Assembly: GCA_963728995.1 (NCBI GenBank)
Contig: CAVSMD010000001.1
Location: forward strand, 310,001-374,000
DNA: 64,000 nt
Reading direction: 5' to 3'
From: FEN-1219 sp963728995
GTDB lineage: Bacteria; Pseudomonadota; Gammaproteobacteria; Steroidobacterales; Rariloculaceae
Positions 8,735 through 17,592 of this stretch are shown piece by piece; within the stretch, counting starts at the first letter, position 1; every line of letters begins with the position of its first letter. A program made the position numbers and the translations under genes. The notes under the pieces are model-generated. The model was not told the DNA's origin, did not search any database, and saw only the letters and a program-made list of their open reading frames with translations.

Positions 8735-9506
8735 TGCGAGTCAGCGCCTGGAGCGTCGGGTACAGGAAGGTGTTGATGCGGGCGTAGCCGGCCGCCGAGA
8801 AATGCAACGTGTCTGCCACCACGTCAGGCAACCACTCTCCGTCGGTCGTCATGAGCGCCTCCGAGACGTCGAGCACGATGACGTTGCGTCCGAAGTCGAC
8901 GGACGCGAGGCGCGTGTTCACTTGCTCGACCAGCGGCCGGACGGAGGCGCTCCAGAACGGTCTCCGATAAAGCGGCGGCGTAGCCGGAGGGATAACACGC
9001 AACAACAGCACGCGGATGCCGCTCGCGGCTGCCTCGTGCGTGAATGCCTCGAGGTTGTCCAGGCAGCGCGCCATGATCTGTTCGCGCAGGGGCTCGGCGG
9101 ACAGGCTGGCCGCGACCAGATCGTTGATGCCTGCCTGGATGATCACCGCCGTTGGCTGAAGCCGCAGAACGTCGTTTCGGAAGCGAGTGCGCATCTGCTC
9201 TGTGGTTTCACCGGATCGTCCCCGATTGACAACACTCATACCGCCGCCCAGTTCCGGTTGCGGTTTCCATTGAGCGACTCTCGAGTCGCCGAACAGAATC
9301 ACGGTGGGCGTCGTCGGTCCGCTCCGGATCTCCTCGTTCTCGGCCGCGAAGAATCGCGCATGGACCTGGGTTGGCTGTACTTTCGAAGCCACGTACGAGG
9401 AGTGAAAAAGCAAAAGCCATGCCACGTTGGTGAGCACGAGGAGGGCGATGGCGCCTGCCAGCAGCAAGGGGGCGCGGAGCGATCGTTTGGCCTTGTGCTC
9501 CGTCAC
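8721..9506 (-). CDS. Membrane-anchored SGNH/GDSL hydrolase
   Basis: The whole open frame runs to 9656, but the first 50 residues are Arg-rich and unlike protein. GTG 9506 is the best start, giving 261 residues with one anchor helix (APLLLAGAIALLVLTNVAWL). SGNH blocks are present in order: VILFGDSRVAQW, a Gly block RGRSGETTEQM, QAGINDL and DTLHFSAAGYARI with the Asp and His. It is a likely acetyl esterase or acetyltransferase facing the periplasm. First gene of the acetylation operon, divergent from paralogue B. The GTG lacks a strong ribosome site, so the start is uncertain. Confidence 0.75.
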   Translation of the reverse strand: MTEHKAKRSLRAPLLLAGAIALLVLTNVAWLLLFHSSYVASKVQPTQVHARFFAAENEEIRSGPTTPTVILFGDSRVAQWKPQPELGGGMSVVNRGRSGETTEQMRTRFRNDVLRLQPTAVIIQAGINDLVAASLSAEPLREQIMARCLDNLEAFTHEAAASGIRVLLLRVIPPATPPLYRRPFWSASVRPLVEQVNTRLASVDFGRNVIVLDVSEALMTTDGEWLPDVVADTLHFSAAGYARINTFLYPTLQALTRNAVQ

Positions 9507-9985
9507 GACGGCGGCCTGCGGTAGCGCGCGGCATTGAGATCGATGCCCTCGGGGAGCACTTCTTCTTGGCCGAAGTGACGCCTGGGAACGACGCAGCCGA
9601 GCATCGCGCCCGGCGCGGTAACGTCGGCTCGGAGCCGTTGGTTCCGGAGCAGACACACGGTGCCGACCCGCCTGCGGGCGAGGTAGGCGTCTTCGATCAT
9701 GAGTCTAAAGCCTTGCTTGCAAACACCGGCCCGCCGATGCAGTGCAACAAACGCGCCAATGTTCATTGGGTATTTCGGACCCGTCTGCCGGTGATTGATC
9801 GCCGCGCATGAGAGCGCCCCGCGAAGGGATCGATCCTCGGTCGTGGTGCGCGACGCATGTCGCACTGTGGAGACACTTTGCAACCCAAAAGGCGCTGTGC
9901 GAGTTTCGCTCCGCCTTCGGCCGGCTTCTGCCCGTGCCCAACCTGTAGGCCTTTGTATAACTCGATAATCTTGGGGGACTTCGTA
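9507..9985. other. Long divergent intergenic region (about 480 bases)
   Basis: It lies between the acetylation operon (minus) and glycosidase-like paralogue B (plus). I find no gene I can support. Open frames on both strands have no family-like composition. The last 40 bases hold an AT-richer stretch (TTTGTATAACTCGATAAT) that could be the promoter of the plus-strand gene, followed by GGGGGA as ribosome site. No copy of the TTGTAA/TTACAA repeat is visible. Confidence 0.4.
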
Positions 9986-11023
9986 ATGCGAAAAAACGGC
10001 CTTGGGGCCTTTGCTGTGCTCGCGTCTCTCGCTTGCGCTTCCGTCCATGCGCAAGGCATCAAATGGCATCCCGGTCACTACGTCATGTTGAGCGGAGGAG
10101 GCTCCGTGTCGCAGCACGTGAAGGAGATCGACGAGATCGGCAATGAACACTACATCAAAGGCGTCATGATCCGGATCTGGTGGTCGGATCTCGAAACGGC
10201 ATGGGGCACCTACGATTTTTCGGCCATCAACACGTACCTCGCTACTCTCAAGAAACAACCGACCCAGAAGCGGTTAGTGGTCCGCATCATGGACCGAAAA
10301 TTCAATACGACCTCCGACTCGGGCATCGTGCCGAACTACCTGCGCACCAACGCCCTGTTCGAGGGTGGGCTCGTTCGCACGAATACCGGCTACGCCGCAC
10401 GGTTGTGGGTACCGCCGGTCATGAGCCGCCTGATCGCGCTCTATAAGGCGATCGGTTGGCGATTCGATTCCGATCCCTACTTCGAAGGGCTCTTCACCGA
10501 GGAAACTCCGTTGGGGGCGCTCTCGTGGGATGCGCCCGATTATTCGAACGAGGCTCTCACGGACCAGTACGTTCGTTTCGTCGGCGCCGTCAAGCCCGCG
10601 CTGCCGACTACCAATCTCTTCCTGAACGCGAATTGGATCGGATCTTCGAGCTTGATGAGCACCCTGATCCAATCGCTCGTGGAACCACGTGTCGGCGTCG
10701 GCGGGTCGAACACCATGCCCGACAAGAAGACGCTCGGACAGCGCGTAGTGACGGGCGAGTTTGGCGCCGACTATCGCTGGGAGTTGGCCATCGCCTCCGG
10801 CGTCGAAACAGGCGAGCTCGGCGGTAACCTCGGCAACTACACGCCGAAGGAAATCGCAGAGTGGGCGTATAACACGCTCCATGTGCACTATATGTTCTGG
10901 ACCCGGAATACCTGGTCCGGCAGTGCCGCACAACGCTGGGACACCGGCATCCTGCCCTACCTCCGCACGAACCCGCCGATCCGCACGGGCTGCCCGAATA
11001 GCTACGGGAGCTGCGCACGCTGA
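9986..11023 (+). CDS. Exported glycoside-hydrolase-like protein (paralogue B)
   Basis: A 345-residue protein with a signal peptide (1-23, SVHAQ) and a mature start GIKWHPGHY identical to paralogue A. Shared blocks with 4563-5579 include YDFSAINTYLATLKKQPT, LVVRIMDRKFNT, FEGLFTEET, WELAIASGVE and LRTNPPIRTGCPNSYG. The structure suggests a TIM barrel with a catalytic Glu in FTEET, but I cannot name the family. ATG 9986 follows GGGGGA; the frame extends upstream but without protein-like composition. It is transcribed away from the acetylation operon, so both could respond to the same signal. Confidence 0.72.
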   Translation: MRKNGLGAFAVLASLACASVHAQGIKWHPGHYVMLSGGGSVSQHVKEIDEIGNEHYIKGVMIRIWWSDLETAWGTYDFSAINTYLATLKKQPTQKRLVVRIMDRKFNTTSDSGIVPNYLRTNALFEGGLVRTNTGYAARLWVPPVMSRLIALYKAIGWRFDSDPYFEGLFTEETPLGALSWDAPDYSNEALTDQYVRFVGAVKPALPTTNLFLNANWIGSSSLMSTLIQSLVEPRVGVGGSNTMPDKKTLGQRVVTGEFGADYRWELAIASGVETGELGGNLGNYTPKEIAEWAYNTLHVHYMFWTRNTWSGSAAQRWDTGILPYLRTNPPIRTGCPNSYGSCAR

Positions 11024-11151
11024 GTGGTATCGGAATGGGCGCCCTCGCCTCCGGGTGGATCGATAAACCGTGGGGCACGCGGCCGTGCGGCCGCGCTCGC
11101 GATGCACCGTGATGACGGGCAGATCGCGGCGGAGCCGCCCGCGGACTAGCG

Positions 11152-11901
11152 CTACTTGTCCTGGCCCTTGAACTCGAGGACCGAGTTCTCGAACTCGTCG
11201 AAGTTCGAGTTGTCCTTGCAGACCAGCTCGTCGATCGTCCAGTCGGTTTTCTTGAAGTAGCGCGTGAACTCCCACGGCTGGGCCAGCGCCTTCGGGTCCT
11301 CGACGCGCATGTCGATCTGCAGATAGCCGTTCGCGTTCAGATGCATGCGCTCGATGAGCCGCATGTCCTCGCTGTGCGGCACGGCGATCCGGTCGATCCA
11401 GGTGCGGTCGTTGAAGCCGGTCGTGTCGACGACGAGCGTGCGGCCATCCCAGTGACCGATCGAATCGCCCATCCACGACGGCGGCAGATCCGTGCGGTGC
11501 TCGCGGCCGTCGGTGAAGACTTGCCGGATCAGATGATCGTACTCGAACACCATCAGCACGCGGCTCGGCGTCTGCACGATCTCGAACGGAAACGGATGCA
11601 GATAGATCCGCGGCACGCCGGGCGGATAGCACTGATAGACCAGGTCGTCGGTCGCGGCGACGGCCACGCCGCGCGGGCCGCGTTGCGGCTTGGCCGCGTC
11701 GAACTTGGCCTGACCCCACGCCGTCAGCGGCGGCAACTTCTCGCTGAACGTGTCGATCGCCCAGCGGCCGCCGGTGCCGGGCGGCGTCACGCTGGTCCAG
11801 ACGCCGTTGAAATCCGGCGGCTGCGCGGCAATAGGTCCGGCAATGACGAGCGCCGCGAATGCCGGTATCGCCGCTCTCGTGATTCGCTGTCGAAGCGCCA
11901 T
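11152..11901 (-). CDS. Exported DUF6152 partner protein (single-domain, copy 2)
   Basis: A 249-residue protein with a signal peptide (about 1-25, PIAAQP) and one partner domain. The order is GVWTSV, PPLTAWGQ, CYPPGVPRIY, GDSIGHWDGRTLVV, a PHSEDMRLIER segment and VEDPKALAQPWEF. These match both halves of the protein at 2641-4119 and the C-terminal half of 34355-35341. Function unknown. ATG 11901 starts 11 bases after the DUF6152 gene upstream, so the pair is an operon. The stretch between it and the converging gene at 11023 holds GC-rich hairpins around 11085-11095 that may end transcription. Confidence 0.8.
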   Translation of the reverse strand: MALRQRITRAAIPAFAALVIAGPIAAQPPDFNGVWTSVTPPGTGGRWAIDTFSEKLPPLTAWGQAKFDAAKPQRGPRGVAVAATDDLVYQCYPPGVPRIYLHPFPFEIVQTPSRVLMVFEYDHLIRQVFTDGREHRTDLPPSWMGDSIGHWDGRTLVVDTTGFNDRTWIDRIAVPHSEDMRLIERMHLNANGYLQIDMRVEDPKALAQPWEFTRYFKKTDWTIDELVCKDNSNFDEFENSVLEFKGQDK

Positions 11902-11912
11902 CGCTCGCCCCG

Positions 11913-12305
11913 TCAGTTGCCGTCGCCGATCAGCACCACGCCGTGCGCGTCGACGATCTGCGTGATGATCATGGCCGGCGCGCCGTTGCGTGCCGGTCGG
12001 CCCGTGAGCGTGATCTTGTCGCCGGGCTTGAAGATGTCCTTGTGCCACTGCACGGGCCCGCCCAACCGGGCCAGGCGGTTCGGGCTCGTGAGCTCGCCTC
12101 CCCAGCGCACGTCCTTGCCGTCGGCCCCTCGCACGTCGATGTAGACCAGCACGTGGGGGTTCACGAATTGAAACTCGGCCACGGTGCCGGTCAAGGTCAC
12201 GGACTTCTCGGGGTCGTACAAGGCGGCGCCGTGATGCGCATGCGCCGGCGCAGCGAGCGATAGCCCCAGCAACACGACACTGCTCGTCCAAGCGAAGCGG
12301 TTCAT
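11913..12305 (-). CDS. Exported DUF6152 family protein (copy 2)
   Basis: A 130-residue protein with a signal peptide (1-23, APAHA) and a mature start HHGAALYDPEKSV. The core LTGTVAEFQFVNPHVLVYIDV aligns with copy 1. A second strand block ITLTGRPARNGAPAMI matches MNLSPARNGKPYG of copy 1. Function unknown. An alternative ATG lies 12 codons upstream (12341) but the signal peptide favours 12305. It is followed by the partner gene and preceded, 38 bases away, by the malic enzyme gene on the same strand. Confidence 0.85.
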   Translation of the reverse strand: MNRFAWTSSVVLLGLSLAAPAHAHHGAALYDPEKSVTLTGTVAEFQFVNPHVLVYIDVRGADGKDVRWGGELTSPNRLARLGGPVQWHKDIFKPGDKITLTGRPARNGAPAMIITQIVDAHGVVLIGDGN

Positions 12306-12343
12306 CGACTGGCCCCCGGGGTCGAAGCGACTACGGTACATCC

Positions 12344-14050
12344 TCAGCCGCGTTCGAGCGAGGGGTAGTCGGGCTCCCACGCCGTTGCCGCAATGGCTCC
12401 ATCGATCTCGTCTTCGCGCAGCGTCGCGACCCCGTCGCTGACCGCCTGACGCGCCACTGCCCGCGCGACGGCCACCGACACTGCGCGCAGCCGCGAGACC
12501 GCCGGGAACAAGAGGCCGCTCGCGAGCTCGGCATCGGTCACCTGCCACGCGAGCGTCTTCGACGCCGCCTGAATCATGCGCTGCGTCACATGGCGCGCAC
12601 GCACCGCGAGCGCACCGAGCCCGAGCCCCGGAAAGACGAACACGTTGTTGCCCTGCCCGACGCGAAACCGCCGGCCGCCGCACCGGACATCCGGAAACGG
12701 GCTGCCCGAGGCCACGAGGCAGCGGCAGTCGGTCCACGCGTAGAGGTCCGCGGGTTTCGCCTCGGAGTTCGCGCTGGGATTCGACGATGGAAAGATCACC
12801 GGGCGCTCCACATGCGCGGCCATCTCCCGCACGACGCGCTCGTCGAAGGCGTCGGTGACGCCGGACACGCCGATCAGTATGGTCGGCCGATAGGCCGCGA
12901 CCACGCCGTAGAGCTGCCGCGCGTCCCCTGCCCCGAAGCCATGTTGCGCCGCCACCGCCACCGGCCAAGCGAGCTCGCGCTTGTACGCATCGCGAACACT
13001 GCCGTCGTCGACCAGCAAGCCGCTTCGATCCAGCACGGCGACGCTCGCGGCCAGCCGGTCGCCGACGACGCCCTCCTCCGTAAGCTGCGCCCTGATCTGT
13101 CGCGCCACGCCGAGGCCGGCCGCGCCGGCGCCGAAGATCACGGTCCGTTGGTCCGCCAAGCGCTCTCGCTTGATCTTCAGCGCGCTATTCAAGCCCGCCA
13201 CGACGACGGCGCCCGTACCCTGGATGTCGTCATTGAAAGACGGCACGCGGTCGGCAAAGCGGTCGAGAATGGCCAGCGCGTTGTCTTTGCGGAAGTCTTC
13301 CCACTGCACGAGCGCATCGGGCATCAGCGCCTGCACCGCGGCGACGAACTCGTCGACGAGCGCAAGGTACTCCGCGCCGCGCAGCCGCGTGGCCGGCCAG
13401 CCGAGATACTGCTCGTCCGCACGGAGCGCGTCGTTATCGGTGCCGAAATCGAGGCTCACGGGCAACACCTGGCCGGGATCGATGCCCGCCGCCGCGGTGT
13501 ACAGCGCGAGCTTGCCCACCGAGATCGCCATGCCCCCCGCGCCCTGGTCGCCGAGCCCGAGAATCGACTCGTTGTCGGTCACGACGAGCAAGCGAATCGA
13601 GCGATGGCCGACGATCGGACCCAGCACGTCTTTGATTCGCCCCTGCATGTCCGGCGTGATCCACACGCCGCTACCGCTTTGGAACACGCGGCTGAAACGC
13701 TGAGTGGCGAGACCGACCGTCGGCGTGTAAACGATCGGCATGAGCTCTTCCAGATGGTCGCGCAGCAGTCGGTAGAACAGGCGCGTGTTGCGGTTCTGGA
13801 GCGCCGACAGAAGGAGGTAGCGCTGCAAGTCGTCCGGCTGCGCATGCAACTGCTCGTAGACTCGCGCGGCTTGAAGCGCTTGCGTGGTGCTCTTGAACGG
13901 CAGCAGCCCTTCCAATCCGAGCCGCCGCCGCTCCTCGGGCGAGAACGCGGTGCCCTTGTTCAACATCGGATCGTGCAGCAGCGCGGGCCCGCGAGCGCCG
14001 TCTCCGGGATCGTCGGTCGAGCCACGATTAGGTAACGTCGGGCTGGTCAC
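12344..14050 (-). CDS. maeA: NAD-dependent malic enzyme
   Basis: A 568-residue cytoplasmic enzyme, the usual length for the large bacterial NAD type (SfcA/MaeA), converting L-malate to pyruvate, CO2 and NADH. Signatures are MPIVYTPTVG near the start, the metal/substrate segment QWEDFRKDNA, SFNDDIQGTGAVV, the nucleotide-binding GAGAAGLGVARQI, and PSSNPSANSEA. The start is GTG 14050; an internal ATG at about residue 29 (MLNKGTAFS) is the next candidate. It may be read together with the DUF6152 pair downstream. It links the TCA cycle to pyruvate during growth on C4 acids or fatty acids. Confidence 0.95.
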   Translation of the reverse strand: MTSPTLPNRGSTDDPGDGARGPALLHDPMLNKGTAFSPEERRRLGLEGLLPFKSTTQALQAARVYEQLHAQPDDLQRYLLLSALQNRNTRLFYRLLRDHLEELMPIVYTPTVGLATQRFSRVFQSGSGVWITPDMQGRIKDVLGPIVGHRSIRLLVVTDNESILGLGDQGAGGMAISVGKLALYTAAAGIDPGQVLPVSLDFGTDNDALRADEQYLGWPATRLRGAEYLALVDEFVAAVQALMPDALVQWEDFRKDNALAILDRFADRVPSFNDDIQGTGAVVVAGLNSALKIKRERLADQRTVIFGAGAAGLGVARQIRAQLTEEGVVGDRLAASVAVLDRSGLLVDDGSVRDAYKRELAWPVAVAAQHGFGAGDARQLYGVVAAYRPTILIGVSGVTDAFDERVVREMAAHVERPVIFPSSNPSANSEAKPADLYAWTDCRCLVASGSPFPDVRCGGRRFRVGQGNNVFVFPGLGLGALAVRARHVTQRMIQAASKTLAWQVTDAELASGLLFPAVSRLRAVSVAVARAVARQAVSDGVATLREDEIDGAIAATAWEPDYPSLERG

Positions 14051-14110
14051 GCTGCGCCCTCCTGAATTCGCGGCTCGGCCGCCGCCGCCAGTCTATACAA
14101 GCTCGCCCCG

Positions 14111-14128
14111 CCCCTCGGGCCCGAGGGG
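14111..14128. promoter_or_regulatory. Perfect 18-bp palindrome between divergent genes
   Basis: CCCCTCGGGCCCGAGGGG is a perfect palindrome without a loop. It sits between the malic enzyme start (14050, minus) and the Tat-MBL start (14184, plus). It could be an operator, or a hairpin in either leader. No T-run follows, so a terminator is less likely. Confidence 0.35.
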
Positions 14129-14183
14129 TTGAATTGACTACCGCTCTGACCGAGAGTTTGTGTTTCGGTCTCGGGATCACTCT

Positions 14184-15194
14184 ATGCTCGATCCACGACC
14201 CAAGCGCCAGCTTGACGATGCTGCCACTCGGCCGCTGCGATCCGGTTCGCACCGGCGTGACTTCCTGCGCCTCGCCTTGGGCACGGCCGCCGCGCTCGGC
14301 GCGCCGCCACTGGGCGGACTGCTCGGTTCGGCTGCGGCGCAGACCGCGACGCCATGGTCCGAGGCGCCGCTGCGCGCAGGGCTCAGCCTGCTGCGCGGCA
14401 GCGGCGGCAACGTCGTCCTGCTGGGCACCGCGAGCGGGGCAGCGCTCGTCGATAGCGGCGCGGCGCCGGAGGCGGCGGAGCTGAAGTCCTTGATCGACGC
14501 CAGACTCGGCGGGGCACCGCTCGGCGCGCTGTTCAATACCCACTGGCACCCGGCGCACACCGGCGGCAACGACGCGTTCGGGGCCAGCGGCACGAAAATC
14601 ATCGCGCACGAGAACACGCGGCTCTGGATGGCCACGGAGTACTACGTGGACTGGCAGGACAAGACCTATACGCCGCGCGCGGCGGCGGCGCTGCCGACCA
14701 GCACGTTCTACGCATCCGATCCGCAGCCGATCGCACTCCCCGTCGGCGACGAGCACGTCGAATACGGCCATCTGCGCGAAGCGCACACCGACGGCGACAT
14801 CTACGTGTATTTTCGCGAGCGCAACGTGCTCGTGGCCGGCGGCGCCGTCGCGGCCGGCGCTTACCCCGTCATCGACTACGCGACGGGGGGCTGGATCGGC
14901 GGCCTGATCGAAGCCAATGCGAAGCTGCTGACGATCGCGAACGCGAGCACGCTGATCGTGCCGCACGACGGCCCGGCGCAGCCACGCAGTCACCTCGAAG
15001 CGCAGTACGACATGCTGAAGACGATGCGCGAGCGGATCGAGACCCTCATGCGCAAGGGCAAGAGCATCGCCGAGATGCTCGCCGCCGACGTCACGGCCGG
15101 CTTCGACGCGGCCTGGGGCACGAATCGCGAGCGCTTCGTCGCGAACATCTACAACGGCCTGTGGTGGGCGGGGCGGCTCAGTGACTCGCTGTAG
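14184..15194 (+). CDS. Tat-exported metallo-beta-lactamase-fold protein with altered metal motif
   Basis: A 336-residue protein with a twin-arginine signal HRRDFLRLALG (about residues 23-52, to SAAAQ). The MBL fold follows: GAALVDSGAAP, then NTH120-W-H122-P-A124-H125-TGGN. The Asp of the HxHxDH motif is Ala here, so the second zinc site may be lost, while the other His ligands remain. Later segments LREAHTDGD and VAGGAVAAG look normal. ATG 14184 is preferred to GTG 14160 because it gives a compact Tat signal. It overlaps the next gene by 14 bases and leads the DUF1592/DUF1552 operon. Confidence 0.82.
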   Translation: MLDPRPKRQLDDAATRPLRSGSHRRDFLRLALGTAAALGAPPLGGLLGSAAAQTATPWSEAPLRAGLSLLRGSGGNVVLLGTASGAALVDSGAAPEAAELKSLIDARLGGAPLGALFNTHWHPAHTGGNDAFGASGTKIIAHENTRLWMATEYYVDWQDKTYTPRAAAALPTSTFYASDPQPIALPVGDEHVEYGHLREAHTDGDIYVYFRERNVLVAGGAVAAGAYPVIDYATGGWIGGLIEANAKLLTIANASTLIVPHDGPAQPRSHLEAQYDMLKTMRERIETLMRKGKSIAEMLAADVTAGFDAAWGTNRERFVANIYNGLWWAGRLSDSL

Positions 15195-17590
15195 CCTGCC
15201 GCGCTGGTTCGCGCCGCTGGCGGCCGCCGTCGGCACTCGTGGGCTGCAGCAAGCCGCCGCCGGAGCAAGTGGTCGCGAGCCACTGGAGCATGTTCGATCG
15301 CTACTGCGAGGACTGCCACAACGACACCGACCTGGCAGCGGACCTGTCGTTCGAGAAGCTTCGGCCCACCGACGTCGCGGCGAAGCCCGAGATCTTCGAG
15401 AAAGTCGTGCGCAAGCTGCGCAGCAACCTGATGCCGCCGCCGGCCTCACCGCGCCCGGAGGCGCAGCAGCGTCAAGAGCTGATCGTGGCGCTCGAGCGCT
15501 CGCTCGATGACAACGCAGCGCAGCACGGCCCCGAGCCCGGCCGCGTGGGCCTGCATCGGCTGAACCGCACCGAGTACGCGACGGCCGTCGAGCAGCTGCT
15601 GGGACTCGTCATCGACGCGCGCGGCATGCTGCCCGCCGACACCTCGAGCGACGGCTTCGACAACGTCGCGGAAGCGCTGCGCGTGACGCCGACGCACATC
15701 GATCAGTATCTGGCCGCGGCGCGCGACATCAGCATCGCGGCCGTCGGGCAGCGCCGCCCCGAGGTCACGCGCGCCGACTACCGCGTGAAGCGCGGCAATC
15801 AGACCGAGCACGTCGACGGCCTGCCGCTCGGCACGCGCGACGGTATGCTCGTCGAGCATCTGTTCCCCGCCGACGGCGTGTACGAGTTCAACCTGACCGT
15901 GTCGTCGATCCCGGGCTCGGAGCTGCGCGGCTATCCGTACGGCTGGCTCGAGTACCCGCACCAGCTCGCGCTCGTGATCGACGGGCAAAAGGTGTTCGCC
16001 GATCACATCGGTGGCGACGAGGATTCGCGCGCGCTCGATCAAGGCCAGATCACGGCCGTCGAAGCCATCAAGGACCGGTTCCGGCACATCCGCGTCGCGG
16101 TCAAGGCCGGCCGGCACACGATCGGCGCGACGTTCGTCGCGCACAGCTTCGCGGAAGGCGACTACTTGCTGCAGTCGCTGGTCCCCGGCGAAGGCGTGCC
16201 CGACATCCCGCGGCTTTACGGCTTGGAGATCATCGGCCCGTACGACCCCACGGGCATCGCCGCGCCGACCGAGAGCCGCGCGCGGATCTTCAGCTGTTAT
16301 CCGCAATCGACCGTCGAGGAACGGCCGTGCGCGACCGAGATCTTGAGCACGCTCGCCCGCGGCGCATTCCGCCGGCCCGTCGACGAGCAGGACCTGGTGC
16401 CGCTGCTCAAGCTCTACGACGAGGGACGGAAGGAAGGCGACTTCGAGACCGGCGTTCAGAAGGGTCTCATGGCGATCCTGGCCAGCACGAAGTTCCTGTA
16501 TCGCGCCGAGCCCGGCGCGCCGCCGCACGAGCTCGCGCCCGGCTCCGCGTACGCCGTCACGGATCTCGAGCTCGCGTGGCGCCTCGCATTCTTCCTGTGG
16601 AGCCGCGGCCCCGACGATCGGCTGCTGGCCCTGGCCGCGGACGGCACGCTGCACGAGCCGGCCGTGCTCGAGCGCGAGGTGCGCCGGCTGCTCGCGGATC
16701 CGCGCTCGCATTCGCTCGTCACGAATTTCGCGTTCCAGTGGCTCGGCGTGCGGCGGCTCGACACGCTCGACCCGGATCCGCGCCTGTATCCCACGTTCGA
16801 CGAGGACCTGCGGCGCGCGTTCAAGGAGGAGATGGAGCTCTACGTCGACAGCATCCTGCGCTCGGACTCGAGCGTCGTCGATCTGCTGAACGCGAAGCAC
16901 ACGTTCGTCAACGAGCGGCTCGCGCGTCATTACGGCTTGCCAAACGTGCGCGGCGATCAGTTCCGGCGCGTGGAGCTCACGGACTCGCACCGCTTCGGCC
17001 TGTTCGGCAAGGGCAGCGTGCTGATGGTCACGTCGTATCCTGATCGCACCTCGCCCGTGCTGCGCGGCGCGTGGGTGCTCGACACCATCCTCGCCTCGCC
17101 GCCGACACCGCCGCCGGCGACCGTCTCCACGGATCTCACGCCGCCGCCCGGCGACATCCCCCGCTCGGTCCGCGAGCGGCTCGCGCGCCATCGGACGATG
17201 CCCTCGTGCAACCACTGCCACGGCGTCATCGACCCGCTCGGTCAGGCGCTCGAGAACTTCGACGCCGTCGGCGAGTGGCGGACGAAGGAGCGCGACAACG
17301 GCATCCCGATCGACTCGAGCGGCACCCTGGTCGACGGGCGACCGGTGAACAACCCCGAGGAGCTGCGCCGCGCGCTGACGGACGACCCGACCCTGTTCGT
17401 CCGAGGTTTGACGGAGCGGCTCATGGTCTTCGCCCTGGGGCGCGGCCTCCAGTACTACGACATGCCCGTCGTGCGCCAGATCGTGGCCGACGCCGCGCAG
17501 GAGCACTATAGTTTCAAGTCACTGGTGCTCGGCGTCGCGAAGAGCGTGCCGTTTCGCATGCGAGCCGTGGCCGAGCCGGCGGGAGACTGA
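15181..17590 (+). CDS. DUF1592/DUF1588/DUF1585 cytochrome-like lipoprotein (frameshift in signal peptide)
   Basis: Residues from GTG 15239 onward give 783 amino acids with a first haem motif C-E-D-C-H and a late C-N-H-C-H, as in planctomycete-type cytochrome proteins with DUF1587/1592/1588/1585 modules (ELVRRLFR-like segments and LMVFALGRGLQYYD near the end). The only in-frame start is GTG 15239, just before GC. One base too many at about 15235 hides the true start: GTG 15181 gives a signal peptide MTRCSLPRWFAPLAAAVG which, with that base removed, continues LVGCSKPP, a perfect lipobox. It is followed 2 bases later by the DUF1552 gene. Role: an electron-transfer or oxidative complex in the periplasm, substrate unknown. 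Confidence 0.85.
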
Positions 17591-17592
17591 CG

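Noticed and set aside
9507..10258. Long minus-strand open frame over the divergent region and the start of paralogue B
   Set aside because: No family-like composition, antisense to a gene with a clear signal peptide, and no start consistent with a ribosome site; GC-rich DNA yields many such open frames.
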